This document shows positions 19,671 through 27,881 of a stretch of 64,000 nt of DNA, piece after piece; the first letter of the stretch is position 1; each line of letters begins with the position of its first letter. The notes under the pieces were generated by a model. It searched no databases. It saw only the letters and a list, made by a program, of their open reading frames with translations, and was not told the origin of the DNA. Made by a program: the position numbers and the translations under genes. The DNA comes from CAVZCK01 sp963773735 (lineage in GTDB: Bacteria; Pseudomonadota; Alphaproteobacteria; Rhizobiales; Rhodomicrobiaceae): assembly GCA_963773735.1 (NCBI GenBank), contig CAVZCK010000018.1:368601-432600 (forward strand), read 5' to 3'.

Positions 19671-19678
19671 TGTATACA
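19671..19678. promoter_or_regulatory. Candidate GntR operator half of a pair (TGTATACA), distal
   Basis: Perfect 8-base palindrome TGTATACA, inside TTGTATACAT. The same core occurs in the Bacillus subtilis GntR operator and many GntR/FCD sites. An identical copy lies 94 bases downstream, and the next gene encodes a GntR/FCD protein, so autoregulation is likely. Confidence 0.5.
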
Positions 19679-19689
19679 TAAATTTGGGT

Positions 19690-19714
19690 ATATCGTGCGC
19701 ACATCGCACAATAT
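19690..19714. promoter_or_regulatory. 25-bp palindrome in the IclR/GntR divergent gap
   Basis: ATATCGTGCG, five-base spacer CACAT, then CGCACAATAT: ten-base arms with a single mismatch. It sits between the divergently transcribed IclR (start 19426) and GntR (start 19877) genes. The GTGCG/CGCAC core resembles the IclR candidate site upstream of catI, which also carries GCGCACAT. It could be an operator for the neighbouring IclR protein. Confidence 0.5.
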
Positions 19715-19764
19715 CGCTGATTTTGCCGATTTGCTGTCTTCTTCAGATCTAAACGCACCGCTAC

Positions 19765-19772
19765 TGTATACA
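19765..19772. promoter_or_regulatory. Candidate GntR operator half of a pair (TGTATACA), proximal
   Basis: Second perfect TGTATACA, here extended to the 10-base palindrome CTGTATACAG at 19764-19773, about 105 bases upstream of the GntR start. Position fits a repressor site near the gntR promoter. Confidence 0.5.
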
Positions 19773-19876
19773 GAAGAGCTCCTGGACGCCCGGCGCGGCC
19801 GGCCGGTGTTTGTCGCGGAACGATCCTCTCGGCCACTACAGGGCGCCGCGTTTTGAGCGAGAGGTTGCGGTCGACA

Positions 19877-20635
19877 ATGAAACCGATGGTGGACGAAAAT
19901 GTGCGCCCGGCGCTTTCGCAGACCGTCAGGGCGTTAATCAGCCTGCGCGACCTCATTCTCAAGGGCATGCTTGCGCCTGGCGACAGGCTTTCGGAGCTCG
20001 CCATCGTCGAACGGCTTGGCGTATCGCGGACGCCCGTGCGCGCGGCGCTGATTCGCCTCGAAGAGGAGGGGCTTGTCGAGGCCGTTCCCTCCGGCGGCTT
20101 TACGGTGAAAGCGTTTTCGGAGCGCGATATATACGACGCGGTCGAGCTGCGGGGCACGCTGGAAGGGCTCGCGGCACGGCTTGCGGCCGAGCGCGGCGCG
20201 GCTCCAGAAAGAATCGCGGAGTTGAAAGCCGCAATCGCGGAGATCGACGCGCTGATTGGCCGCCCAGAAATGAACGCCGATCTGTTCTCCCATTATGTTC
20301 CTCTCAACGTTCATTTTCACGCCCTTCTCGTGGATCTTGCCGAAAGTCCACCGATTGCCCGCCAGATCGAGCGCGTCTTCAGTTTGCCTTTCGCCTCACC
20401 CAGCGCCTTCGTGATGGCCCAGACCGATCTCCCGCAGGCGCAGCTTGTGCTGACGATCGCGCAGGACCATCACCGCAGCATCGTTGAAGCTATCGAGCGG
20501 CGGCAGGGCGCGCGGGCGGAAAGCCTGGTGCGGGAACATGCGCGGCTCGCGCACCGCGATCTGCAGCTCCTGCTGCGCGATCGCGACAGGCGAAGACGCA
20601 TTCCCGGCGGCGCTCTGATCGAGAGAAGAGACTGA
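19877..20635 (+). CDS. GntR-family regulator, FCD (FadR-C) subfamily
   Basis: About 252 residues from ATG 19877 (MKPMVDENVRPAL); an upstream in-frame start at 19853 is possible. N-terminal winged helix (LILKGMLAPGDRLSELAIVERLGVSRTPVRAALIRLEEEGLV), C-terminal all-helical FCD domain with the metal-binding pattern YVPLNVHFHALL and a late HHRSIVEA. FCD regulators usually sense small carboxylates and repress. It lies directly upstream of, and in the same direction as, the MetE-like gene at 20753, which it probably controls together with itself through the TGTATACA sites. Confidence 0.9.
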   Translation: MKPMVDENVRPALSQTVRALISLRDLILKGMLAPGDRLSELAIVERLGVSRTPVRAALIRLEEEGLVEAVPSGGFTVKAFSERDIYDAVELRGTLEGLAARLAAERGAAPERIAELKAAIAEIDALIGRPEMNADLFSHYVPLNVHFHALLVDLAESPPIARQIERVFSLPFASPSAFVMAQTDLPQAQLVLTIAQDHHRSIVEAIERRQGARAESLVREHARLAHRDLQLLLRDRDRRRRIPGGALIERRD

Positions 20636-20752
20636 TCGAAGGCGCCCGGGCAGTCCGATGGCGGATAAATGGCGATAGATCGCAAGGATTGCCGCGACGT
20701 ACGATGTGGGGCAAGCGAATGGGCGAGGGGAAAGCGCTTAAGGGAGAGAAAC

Positions 20753-21859
20753 ATGAAGAGAACCAAGCCGCCCTTCCGTGCGGATATGGTTGGCAGCCTG
20801 TTGCGCACCCAGCCGCTGAAAGAGGCGCGGGCCAAGCACGAAGCGGGCCAGATATCGGCTGAGGAGTTGCGCGCCGTCGAAGACGAGGAAATCCGTGCGC
20901 AGATCAAAAACCAGGAAGACGTTGGGCTGAACGCTGTAACCGATGGCGAATTTCGACGCGCCTTCTGGCATTTCGATTTCATCGAGGGGCTCGACGGCGT
21001 AGAGGGCTTTTGGAAGGAGACTGCGGGCGTGCAGTTTCAGGGCGCAACGCTGAAGCCTCGCGCGCAGCGCGTTGTCGGCAAGCTCGGCTTTCCGACGTCG
21101 CATCCGATGATCGGCCACTTCCGCTTCGTGAAGGAGAATAGCTCCCGCATTGCGAAAATGACGATCCCTTCGCCGAGCATGGTGCATTATCGCGGCGGGC
21201 GCGAGATGATCGACGAAGCCGTTTATCCTACGATGGACGCCTTCTACGCCGATCTCGGCAGCACCTATGCCGGGGCGGTCCGCGCCTTTGGGGATGCCGG
21301 CTGCCGCTACCTCCAGCTCGACGATGTGAGCTTTGCCTATTTGTGCGACCCAAATCAGCGCCAGATGCTCAAAGACCGCGGCGACGATCCCGAGAAGCAG
21401 CCGGAAATCTATGCAGGCATGATCAATAAGGCGGTGGCAAACCGCCCGGATGATATGGTTATCACCATGCATATGTGTCGGGGCAATTTCCGCTCCACCT
21501 TCATCGCTTCGGGCGGCTATGAGCCGGTCGCTGAGCTTCTCTTCAACGCCATCAATATCGACGGCTATTTCATGGAGTGGGACACCGACCGCGCCGGCGG
21601 CTTTGAGCCGCTGCGCTTCCTGCCGAAAGGCAAGATCGTCGTGCTCGGTCTCGTTACCTCCAAGACCGGCACGCTGGAGAACAAGGACGACATCAAGCGG
21701 CGGATCGAGGAGGCAACGAAATATTGTGACCTCGACCAGCTCTGCCTCAGCCCGCAATGCGGCTTCGCCAGCACCGAAGAAGGCAATATCCTGGCCGAGG
21801 AGCAGCAATGGGCCAAGCTGCGGATGATCGTGGAAATCGCCGCGGAGGTTTGGGGTTAG
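20753..21859 (+). CDS. MetE-like zinc methyltransferase family protein
   Basis: 368 residues from ATG 20753, which has AGGGAGAG upstream. Corresponds to the C-terminal catalytic barrel of cobalamin-independent methionine synthase (opening RADMVGSLLRTQPL). Zinc ligands are retained: His and Cys in MHMCRG and a later Cys in LSPQCGF. The N-terminal folate-binding half of true MetE is missing, so this is not a housekeeping methionine synthase. Stand-alone proteins of this family include epoxyalkane:CoM transferase and many of unknown role. Its place in an aromatic cluster suggests handling of a thiol or methyl group. A second relative lies at 37 kb. Confidence 0.85.
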   Translation: MKRTKPPFRADMVGSLLRTQPLKEARAKHEAGQISAEELRAVEDEEIRAQIKNQEDVGLNAVTDGEFRRAFWHFDFIEGLDGVEGFWKETAGVQFQGATLKPRAQRVVGKLGFPTSHPMIGHFRFVKENSSRIAKMTIPSPSMVHYRGGREMIDEAVYPTMDAFYADLGSTYAGAVRAFGDAGCRYLQLDDVSFAYLCDPNQRQMLKDRGDDPEKQPEIYAGMINKAVANRPDDMVITMHMCRGNFRSTFIASGGYEPVAELLFNAINIDGYFMEWDTDRAGGFEPLRFLPKGKIVVLGLVTSKTGTLENKDDIKRRIEEATKYCDLDQLCLSPQCGFASTEEGNILAEEQQWAKLRMIVEIAAEVWG

Positions 21860-21903
21860 TTTGCTGTAGGTGGGGATGCTGCATTGTCGTTGCCGGACTT
21901 GCT

Positions 21904-23244
21904 CCCATAGGCGCTAACTTTTGCATTGGCAAATCAGTTGCGCTCTGATTTAAGCTCTGCATGACGGCGGGAAATTCACCTCAGGGATGGAACTGGGATG
22001 GCGTGCTGGCCCGGCTGGGCGAGTACGCCGATCTGGAGCAAAGCGCGCGCGAATTCGGCGCCATCAAGCGCACGCGCGTGATCAAGACGGCGGCTCAGCT
22101 GTTGCGGCTGGTTCTGGCCTATGTGCTGAGCGGGCTTTCGCTGAGGAGCACGGCGGCCTGGGCGGAGGCGGCTGGGGCGGCCTCGTTCTCCGATGTGGCG
22201 CTGCTGAAGCGGCTCAAGGGCTGCGGTCCGTGGCTGGCTGAGCTGGTCGGCATATTGAGCGATGCTCTCACCCCGGAGGCGGCGTGTGGCGCTGACGGCC
22301 GGCGCATTGTGGCGGTTGATGCCACGGCGATTTGCTCGCCGGGCGGCCGGAACAAGCGCTACCGGCTTTTGCATACGGTTTATGATGTTGGCGCCCAGCG
22401 CTTCCGCACCACGTTGGTGACGGAGCGCACGGTCGCCGAGAGGCTTGATGTCGGTTCCATCGAGAAAGGCGAGATCCGCCTCGGCGACCGTGTCTATGCG
22501 CGTTATCACCCTCTATCGGCCGTTGTCGCAGCCGGCGCCGATTATGTGGTTCGGCTAAGCACCATCGCCCTGAGGCTGGAGACGGCGGAGGGCAAGCGGC
22601 TCAACCGGGCCGAGCTGTGCCGGAAAGCCGAGAGCGAGGGCATTCAAGAGGCACGGGTGAAGCTCTGCGACACGGCGGGCGGGGAGGCCCTCGATGCCCG
22701 CGTCATCGCGTTTGCGCTGCCGCCGGCAAAGGCGGCAGCGGCGCGCCGGCTGATGCGCAAGAACGCGCGCAGCTGGGGCTATACACCCAGCGCCGATGCC
22801 CCCATCATCGCCGGTTGCCTGATGCTGATCACCTCGCTTCCTGCCGACGACTGGCCGGCCGAACGCGTGCTCGCTCTCTACCGGCGACGATGGCAGGCCG
22901 AGCTTGCCTTCAAGCGGCTCAAATCCCTGCTCGATCTGGAGGCGCTGAGAGCCTTTGACAGCGAGTTGGTGAGCGCCTGGATCCATGCCGTGCTGCTTGT
23001 TGCCCTGCTCATCGATCTGGAGCGGCCCTCGATGGCGATCGAGGCGCCGGACTCTCCCCGCTCAATGGCCGGCGACGATCCGTCCCCCTATGGCAATTCC
23101 TCGCCCTCCTCGCTTGCGGCATAAGGCTTGCCGTTCTCGCAAGTCCAAGCTTAACGCCTAGGCTCCCTCATCAAGCCCTCAACAGGCTCGCCGAGCCGCC
23201 GCGACGAAGACAAAGCCTCGCCAATCTAAGTTAGCGCCTATGGG
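21904..23244 (+). mobile_element. IS4-family insertion sequence with perfect 17-bp terminal repeats
   Basis: The ends CCCATAGGCGCTAACTT at 21904-21920 and its exact complement at 23228-23244 bound a 1341-bp element. One transposase gene fills most of it. Flanks ACTTGCT/ACTTGAT look like a 7-base target duplication with one later change. The unbroken ends and transposase suggest a recent or still active element. I cannot name the IS. Confidence 0.9.
21961..23124 (+). CDS. IS4-family transposase
   Basis: 387 residues, intact. DDE catalytic core: first Asp in IVAVDATAICSPGG, second Asp in EIRLGDRVYARYH, and the IS4 Y-(2)-R-(3)-E-(6)-K signature read exactly as YRRRWQAELAFKRLK near residues 309-323. 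Starts 40 bases inside the left end of the element. The last 40 residues (after LLIDLERPS) are low-complexity and probably outside the fold. Confidence 0.93.
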   Translation: MTAGNSPQGWNWDGVLARLGEYADLEQSAREFGAIKRTRVIKTAAQLLRLVLAYVLSGLSLRSTAAWAEAAGAASFSDVALLKRLKGCGPWLAELVGILSDALTPEAACGADGRRIVAVDATAICSPGGRNKRYRLLHTVYDVGAQRFRTTLVTERTVAERLDVGSIEKGEIRLGDRVYARYHPLSAVVAAGADYVVRLSTIALRLETAEGKRLNRAELCRKAESEGIQEARVKLCDTAGGEALDARVIAFALPPAKAAAARRLMRKNARSWGYTPSADAPIIAGCLMLITSLPADDWPAERVLALYRRRWQAELAFKRLKSLLDLEALRAFDSELVSAWIHAVLLVALLIDLERPSMAIEAPDSPRSMAGDDPSPYGNSSPSSLAA

Positions 23245-23398
23245 ACTTGATCCGGCAACCCATGTCGCTGACATAAAGACGCACTCATTCGCTTCGAGGT
23301 CACGGAATAGGTCACCGGGTCTCGCTCACGCTCGCCCGGTGATGACGTGGGAGCGAAGAGCATCAATATAGGCCGGCGACAAACAAGGGAACACGAGG

Positions 23399-24601
23399 AT
23401 GAGAAACGCCTGGATTTGTGACTATGTCCGAACGCCGATCGGCCGCTATGGCGGCGGGCTGTCCCCGGTTCGGACGGACGATCTGGGCGCGATCCCGCTC
23501 GGCACGCTCCTGTCCCGCAATCCTTCGCTCGATCCGTCTGCGATCGATGAGGTGATCTTCGGCTGCGCCAATCAGGCCGGCGAAGACAACCGCAATGTCG
23601 CCCGCATGGCGTTGCTGCTGGCAGGCTTGCCGGACACGGTTCCAGGTTGCACGATCAACCGGCTGTGCGGCTCGGGCATGGACGCCGTAGGCACTGCGGC
23701 GCGCGCCATCCGCACCGGCGAGGCCGATCTCATCATCGCCGGCGGCGTCGAGTCGATGAGCCGCGCGCCGTTCGTCATGGGCAAGGCCGAGACCGCTTTC
23801 TCCCGGAGCGCGGAAATTTTTGACACCACGATCGGATGGCGCTTCGTCAATCCCCAGATGAAGAAAGCCTGTGGCGTCAACTCCATGCCCGAGACAGCGG
23901 AGAACGTCGCCGAGGAGTTCCAGATCAGCCGCGCCGATCAGGACGCCTTCGCGCTGCGCTCCCAGCAAAGGGCGGCAGCGGGCGCGGCGCGGCTTGCCGA
24001 GGAAATCACCCCCGTCACCATCTCCAAGCGCCGCGGCAGCCCCATTGTGGTCTCGGCCGACGAGCATCCGCGCGCCGATACGACCCTGGAGGCGCTGGCG
24101 AAGCTGCCGACGCCTTTCCGCGAAGGCGGGACTGTGACCGCCGGCAACGCCTCCGGCGTCAATGACGGCGCCGCCGCTCTCATCGTCGCGTCGGAGGCGG
24201 CGATCGGCCGGCACGGCTTAAAGCCGGTGGCGCGCGTCATGGGCATGGCGACGGCGGGCGTTGCGCCGCGCATCATGGGCATCGGACCGGCGCCGGCCAG
24301 CGAGAAGCTGATGCGCATGCTCGACCTGGCAATCAAGGATTTCGGCGTCATCGAGCTGAACGAAGCCTTCGCCTCGCAGGCGCTCGCCGTTCTCCGTGCG
24401 CTCGGCGTCGCCGACGACGCGGAACATGTCAACCCGAATGGCGGCGCAATAGCTCTCGGCCATCCGCTCGGGGCCTCCGGGGCCAGGCTGGTCGGCACGG
24501 CGGCATTCGAGATGCGCCGGCGCAGAGAGCGGCTTGCGCTGTGCACGATGTGCATCGGCGTCGGCCAGGGCATCGCGCTCGCTTTGGAGGCCGCGGAGTA
24601 A
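23399..24601 (+). CDS. pcaF: 3-oxoadipyl-CoA thiolase
   Basis: 400-residue thiolase that cleaves 3-oxoadipyl-CoA to succinyl-CoA and acetyl-CoA, the last step of the 3-oxoadipate pathway. Nucleophile Cys90 in INRLCGSG, His in GGAIALGHPLGASG and the second Cys in CTMCIGVGQG are all present; GEDNRNVARM is typical of PcaF. Frame intact. It follows the IS4 element and ends just before hairpin pair A/B. Combined with CatIJ it completes conversion of 3-oxoadipate from both aromatic branches. General acetyl-CoA acetyltransferase activity cannot be excluded. Confidence 0.92.
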   Translation: MRNAWICDYVRTPIGRYGGGLSPVRTDDLGAIPLGTLLSRNPSLDPSAIDEVIFGCANQAGEDNRNVARMALLLAGLPDTVPGCTINRLCGSGMDAVGTAARAIRTGEADLIIAGGVESMSRAPFVMGKAETAFSRSAEIFDTTIGWRFVNPQMKKACGVNSMPETAENVAEEFQISRADQDAFALRSQQRAAAGAARLAEEITPVTISKRRGSPIVVSADEHPRADTTLEALAKLPTPFREGGTVTAGNASGVNDGAAALIVASEAAIGRHGLKPVARVMGMATAGVAPRIMGIGPAPASEKLMRMLDLAIKDFGVIELNEAFASQALAVLRALGVADDAEHVNPNGGAIALGHPLGASGARLVGTAAFEMRRRRERLALCTMCIGVGQGIALALEAAE

Positions 24602-24627
24602 GACTTCGTGCTGGATAAGACCTGCGG

Positions 24628-24706
24628 CTAGTGGAGCGAATTTGACATTTAAGTCCCGGTGGCGGCCAGGCTGGTGCTCAAATGTCAAATTCAAAAGCTC
24701 CACTAG
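24628..24706. repeat. CTAG-bounded bulged hairpin A (79 bp)
   Basis: CTAG at 24628-24631 and 24703-24706. Basal 7-bp stem GTGGAGC/GCTCCAC, then a 4-base bulge AAAA on the 3' arm (24693-24696), upper 13-bp stem GAATTTGACATTT (24638-24650) with AAATGTCAAATTC (24680-24692), 29-base loop. The 5' arm matches 16 of 20 positions of the right end of the IS630 element at 63636, which also sits in CTAG. It lies just after pcaF and 14 bases before hairpin B. Confidence 0.85.
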
Positions 24707-24720
24707 AAACATATATTTGC

Positions 24721-24797
24721 CTAGTGGTTCTTATGACTGAAACATTTGCAAATGTGAGCGCTGCACGGGGATGCAAATGTTTCAGTCGAACCACTAG
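24721..24797. repeat. CTAG-bounded bulged hairpin B (77 bp)
   Basis: CTAG at 24721-24724 and 24794-24797. Basal 7-bp stem GTGGTTC/GAACCAC, 4-base bulge TTAT on the 5' arm (24731-24734), upper 16-bp stem GACTGAAACATTTGCA (24735-24750) with its complement at 24772-24787, 21-base loop. Mirror arrangement to hairpin A: both bulges face the 14-base spacer. The last CTAG contains the pobA stop codon. Confidence 0.85.
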
Positions 24798-25969
24798 TAC
24801 ACCAACGGCAAGCCGACGTAATTCTCGGCGAGGCTTTGCGAGGCGGCGCGCGAGCTTGTCACATAGGCGAGTTCGGCCATCTGGATGCGGCGGTCGAAAT
24901 CGGTTTCGCCGTCGAAACGGTGCAGCATCGAGGTCATCCACCAGGAGAAGCGCTGAACTTTCCAGACGCGGTCGAGGCAAATGGCCGAATAGGCGTCGAG
25001 CAGATCCTGACGGCTGTGCTGGTAGAACTGCAGTAATGCCTCGGCGAGCACGCGGACATCGGCAACGGCGAGATTAAGGCCCTTCGCACCGGTCGGCGGC
25101 ACGATATGGGCAGCGTCACCCGCCAAAAACAGCCGGCGATGGCGCATCGGCTCGGCGACGAAACTGCGCAAGGGGGCAATGCCCTTCTGCAAGACTGGCC
25201 CCTCCGCCACGGTCCAGCCGTCGCCGACCTCCAGCCTCATATGCAGCTCCGCCCAGATGCGATCATCGGGCCAATTCGCGATGTCCTCGTCCGCGTGGCA
25301 CTGAATATAGAGCCGTGTGATCTCGGGCGTTCGCATCGCATAAAGGGCGAAGCCCCGCTCGTGATTGGCGTAGACCAGCTCGTCATTGGTGATCGGTGCG
25401 TCGGCGAGAATGCCAAGCCAGCCGAAGGAATAGACGCGCTCATAGGTCCGCAGCAGGTCCGCCGGGATCGATGGGCGGCTGATGCCGTGATAGCCGTCGC
25501 AGCCAGCGATGAAGTCGCAGACGATGTCATGCTCGGCACCGTCCTTGCGATAGCGGATCTTCGGCAGCTCGCCGTCCAGATCATGGAGGCTCGTCTCCTC
25601 GACCTCAAAGACGATCTCGGCGCCGGTTGCGAGCCGCGCCGCGACGAGATCCTTCACCACCTCATGCTGACCGTAGATCGTCACCGTCTTGCCGGTCAGA
25701 TCGGCGAAGTCGATGCGGTGACGCTTGCCGCCGAAAGAGAGCTGGATTCCGTGATGCACGAGCTGCTCGCGATGCATCCGCTCGGCAACGCCCATCTCCT
25801 CCAGCGTGTCGGCCGTGCCCTGCTCAAGCAGCCCGGCGCGCACGCGTGCCTCGATATAGGCCCGGCTTCTGGCCTCGACGATGACGGACGATATGCCGCG
25901 CATATGAAGCATATGCGAAAGGAAAAGCCCCGCTGGGCCGGCTCCGACGATGCCGACTTGCGTTCGCAT
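24794..25969 (-). CDS. pobA: 4-hydroxybenzoate 3-monooxygenase
   Basis: 391-residue FAD monooxygenase converting 4-hydroxybenzoate to protocatechuate with NADPH. FAD motif GAGPAG at residues 9-14, the second nucleotide motif CDGYHG and the flavin-ribityl motif LAGDAAHIVPPTGAKGLN. The start at 25969 has AAGGGAG just upstream; an extension to 26059 is rejected. The C-terminus reads ENYVGLPLVY and its TAG stop lies inside the terminal CTAG of hairpin B. Relatives end ENYVGLPYEEIE-like, so insertion has probably replaced the last few codons. Divergent from the AraC-type pobR. Confidence 0.93.
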   Translation of the reverse strand: MRTQVGIVGAGPAGLFLSHMLHMRGISSVIVEARSRAYIEARVRAGLLEQGTADTLEEMGVAERMHREQLVHHGIQLSFGGKRHRIDFADLTGKTVTIYGQHEVVKDLVAARLATGAEIVFEVEETSLHDLDGELPKIRYRKDGAEHDIVCDFIAGCDGYHGISRPSIPADLLRTYERVYSFGWLGILADAPITNDELVYANHERGFALYAMRTPEITRLYIQCHADEDIANWPDDRIWAELHMRLEVGDGWTVAEGPVLQKGIAPLRSFVAEPMRHRRLFLAGDAAHIVPPTGAKGLNLAVADVRVLAEALLQFYQHSRQDLLDAYSAICLDRVWKVQRFSWWMTSMLHRFDGETDFDRRIQMAELAYVTSSRAASQSLAENYVGLPLVY

Positions 25970-26138
25970 TTGCCAGTCTCCCTTGGCGACCTTTTCACTG
26001 ATCATACACGGCGGCGGCGGGCGGACTGAAGAGACGCAATCGGGCTCAAACATGGACAAATTTGGGAGAGACGCATAGCATAAAGGCTAGTGTGTCTCGA
26101 AAAAGCTGCTCAGAATTTGGACTTCTTTCGGCGCTCGA

Positions 26139-27026
26139 ATGCTGACTTCGAAGCAAATTCCCGCCTTCTGGCTCTACGGGGACATCTACGTCGATCCCGA
26201 ACCGCGCTTCGTACATGCCGAAAGAATCCGAACTCGGGCTCGCGTTCATAACTGGACGATCGCCATCCACCGTCACCCGGATCTCGCCCAGGCGCTCTAT
26301 CTGAGCCGCGGCGAGACGTTGGCGACAATCGACGACGAACGCGTCCGGCTGCTTGCGCCCGCCATCGTCTGGCTGCCGGCCGACCTACCGCATGGCTACG
26401 AGTTTGTGCCCGATTCCGATGGTTTCGTCGCAACGATTTCCCAGGACTTCCTGACGGCCATCCTTGCCACCGAAACGAAGCAGGACTTGGGCCTGCCGAT
26501 CGAGCAGCCCTTTTTCAGCACGCTCGAAGAAAACCAGGAAACCGGCATTGATGCGCACGCCTGTTTTCAGGGCATCGATCACGCGGTCAGCCTTGGCGGG
26601 GCCGCGGTGCGTACGATTGTGGAGGCGCAATTGAAATTGCTGCTGGCGTTGATCGTCCGCTTGCGCGCCGCGCACGGCTTTTCCGCCACCGGCCAGACCC
26701 CAAAGGCAGCCCTGTTGCGCCGTTTCCGGCAATTGGTCGAAGTGCGCTTCAGAGAGCATCTGCCGCTTGCGCATTACGCCCGGGCGCTTGGCATTTCCGA
26801 AGACCGGCTTCATGCAGTTGCCAGCCGCGCGGCGGGCATTCCCCCGAAGGAGATCATGCAGCGGCGCCTGGCTCTGGAAGCAAAGCGGCATCTTCTTTAC
26901 ACGACCATGACGATCAAGGAGATCGCCTATGATCTGGGCTTTCATGACCCGGCCTATTTCTGCCGCTTCTTCACCAGGCGGGCCGGGATGGCGCCCAGCG
27001 TCTATCGCAAGAGTGAAAAGTTCTAG
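26139..27026 (+). CDS. pobR: AraC-family activator, PobR type
   Basis: 295 residues, intact. An N-terminal cupin-like sensing region (WTIAIHRHPDLAQALYL... AIVWLPADLPHGYEF) is followed by the two-helix-turn-helix AraC domain near the C-terminus, with the family signature ILYTTMTIKEIAYDLGFHDPAYFCRFFTRRAGMAPSVYR read over residues 250-290. Divergent from pobA with a 169-base gap, the classic arrangement in which PobR activates pobA in response to 4-hydroxybenzoate. The start at 26139 fits the beginning of homologous proteins. Confidence 0.88.
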   Translation: MLTSKQIPAFWLYGDIYVDPEPRFVHAERIRTRARVHNWTIAIHRHPDLAQALYLSRGETLATIDDERVRLLAPAIVWLPADLPHGYEFVPDSDGFVATISQDFLTAILATETKQDLGLPIEQPFFSTLEENQETGIDAHACFQGIDHAVSLGGAAVRTIVEAQLKLLLALIVRLRAAHGFSATGQTPKAALLRRFRQLVEVRFREHLPLAHYARALGISEDRLHAVASRAAGIPPKEIMQRRLALEAKRHLLYTTMTIKEIAYDLGFHDPAYFCRFFTRRAGMAPSVYRKSEKF

Positions 27027-27173
27027 TTTCGAGACCAGCTTGGCAAAGGCGAAAGCGTTTCCTGCACAGGGGTGCGCATAGCGCCCCCCACTAATCTTTT
27101 CAAGCGCGGACAAACCAAGCAAAATACTTAGCCAAGAATGGTGTTCATACGCCGTCAAGGGAGAACGCAGCTC

Positions 27174-27878
27174 ATGCAATCGCCACGGCCCTATCGGCGC
27201 GAACAACCCGGCAGCCAGCCGCCTTACTATTCGCCCGGCTATCGCGCGACCGCCGGACGTTCGCCGCGCCAGCCGCTGATCATCCAGCCCCATACGCTCT
27301 CGGAAATAACCGGGCCCGTCTACGGCCATGAACGCGTCGGCCCGATGGATGCGGACCTGACGCGTCAGCATCAAGGCGAACCCTTGGGCGAACGCATCAT
27401 CGTCGCGGGGCGCGTGGTCGATGAGAATGGCCGCCCGCAGGTGGATACGCTTGTCGAAGTGTGGCAGGCAAACGCGGCGGGCCGCTATATTCACGTCAAG
27501 GACGGTCATTTGGCCCCGCTCGACCCCAATTTCACCGGCGCCGGCCGCACCGCCACCGACGAAAATGGCGATTACCGTTTCGTCACTATCAGGCCCGGCG
27601 CCTATCCGTGGAAGAACCATCACAACGCCTGGCGGCCGCCGCACATCCATTTCTCACTGTTCGGGCCGAGCTTCGTCACGCGCCTCGTCACACAGATGTA
27701 TTTCCCGGGCGATCCGCTGCTCGCCCTTGACCCGATCTACAATTCCGTCACCGACCCGAAAGCGGCGGAGCATATGATCTCGGCGTTCGACATCGAGACG
27801 ACCGAGCCCAATTGGGCGCTCGGCTACCGTTTCGACATCGTGCTGCGCGGGCGTGACGCGACGCCGATGGAGACCTAA
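27174..27878 (+). CDS. pcaH: Protocatechuate 3,4-dioxygenase, beta subunit
   Basis: 234 residues from ATG 27174, preceded by GGAGAA; an upstream ATG at 27138 is less likely. Carries the four iron(III) ligands with the spacing of the Pseudomonas enzyme: Tyr105 (GRYIH), Tyr144 (AYPW), His157 and His159 (PPHIHFS). Cleaves protocatechuate between the hydroxyls to 3-carboxy-cis,cis-muconate. Followed 3 bases later by pcaG; the products form the alpha-beta complex. Confidence 0.95.
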   Translation: MQSPRPYRREQPGSQPPYYSPGYRATAGRSPRQPLIIQPHTLSEITGPVYGHERVGPMDADLTRQHQGEPLGERIIVAGRVVDENGRPQVDTLVEVWQANAAGRYIHVKDGHLAPLDPNFTGAGRTATDENGDYRFVTIRPGAYPWKNHHNAWRPPHIHFSLFGPSFVTRLVTQMYFPGDPLLALDPIYNSVTDPKAAEHMISAFDIETTEPNWALGYRFDIVLRGRDATPMET

Positions 27879-27881
27879 TTC

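Larger units (their letters stand above)
21889..23259. terminator. Hairpin (probable terminator) split by the IS4-like element
   Basis: GTTGCCGG at 21889-21896 and CCGGCAAC at 23252-23259 are exact complements. Removing the IS and one copy of its 7-base target duplication (ACTTGCT left, ACTTGAT right) leaves GTTGCCGG-ACTTGAT-CCGGCAAC, an 8-bp stem with a 7-base loop about 30 bases after the MetE-like stop codon. The insertion thus lies in the loop of a hairpin that probably ended this transcript. Confidence 0.6.

Noticed and set aside
26087..26139. A fifth CTAGTG hairpin in the pobA-pobR gap
   Set aside because: CTAGTG occurs at 26087 but no complementary arm with CACTAG follows within 150 bases. 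The GTCTCGAAA/TTTCGAGAC pair flanking pobR does not have the foot arrangement of hairpins A-D.
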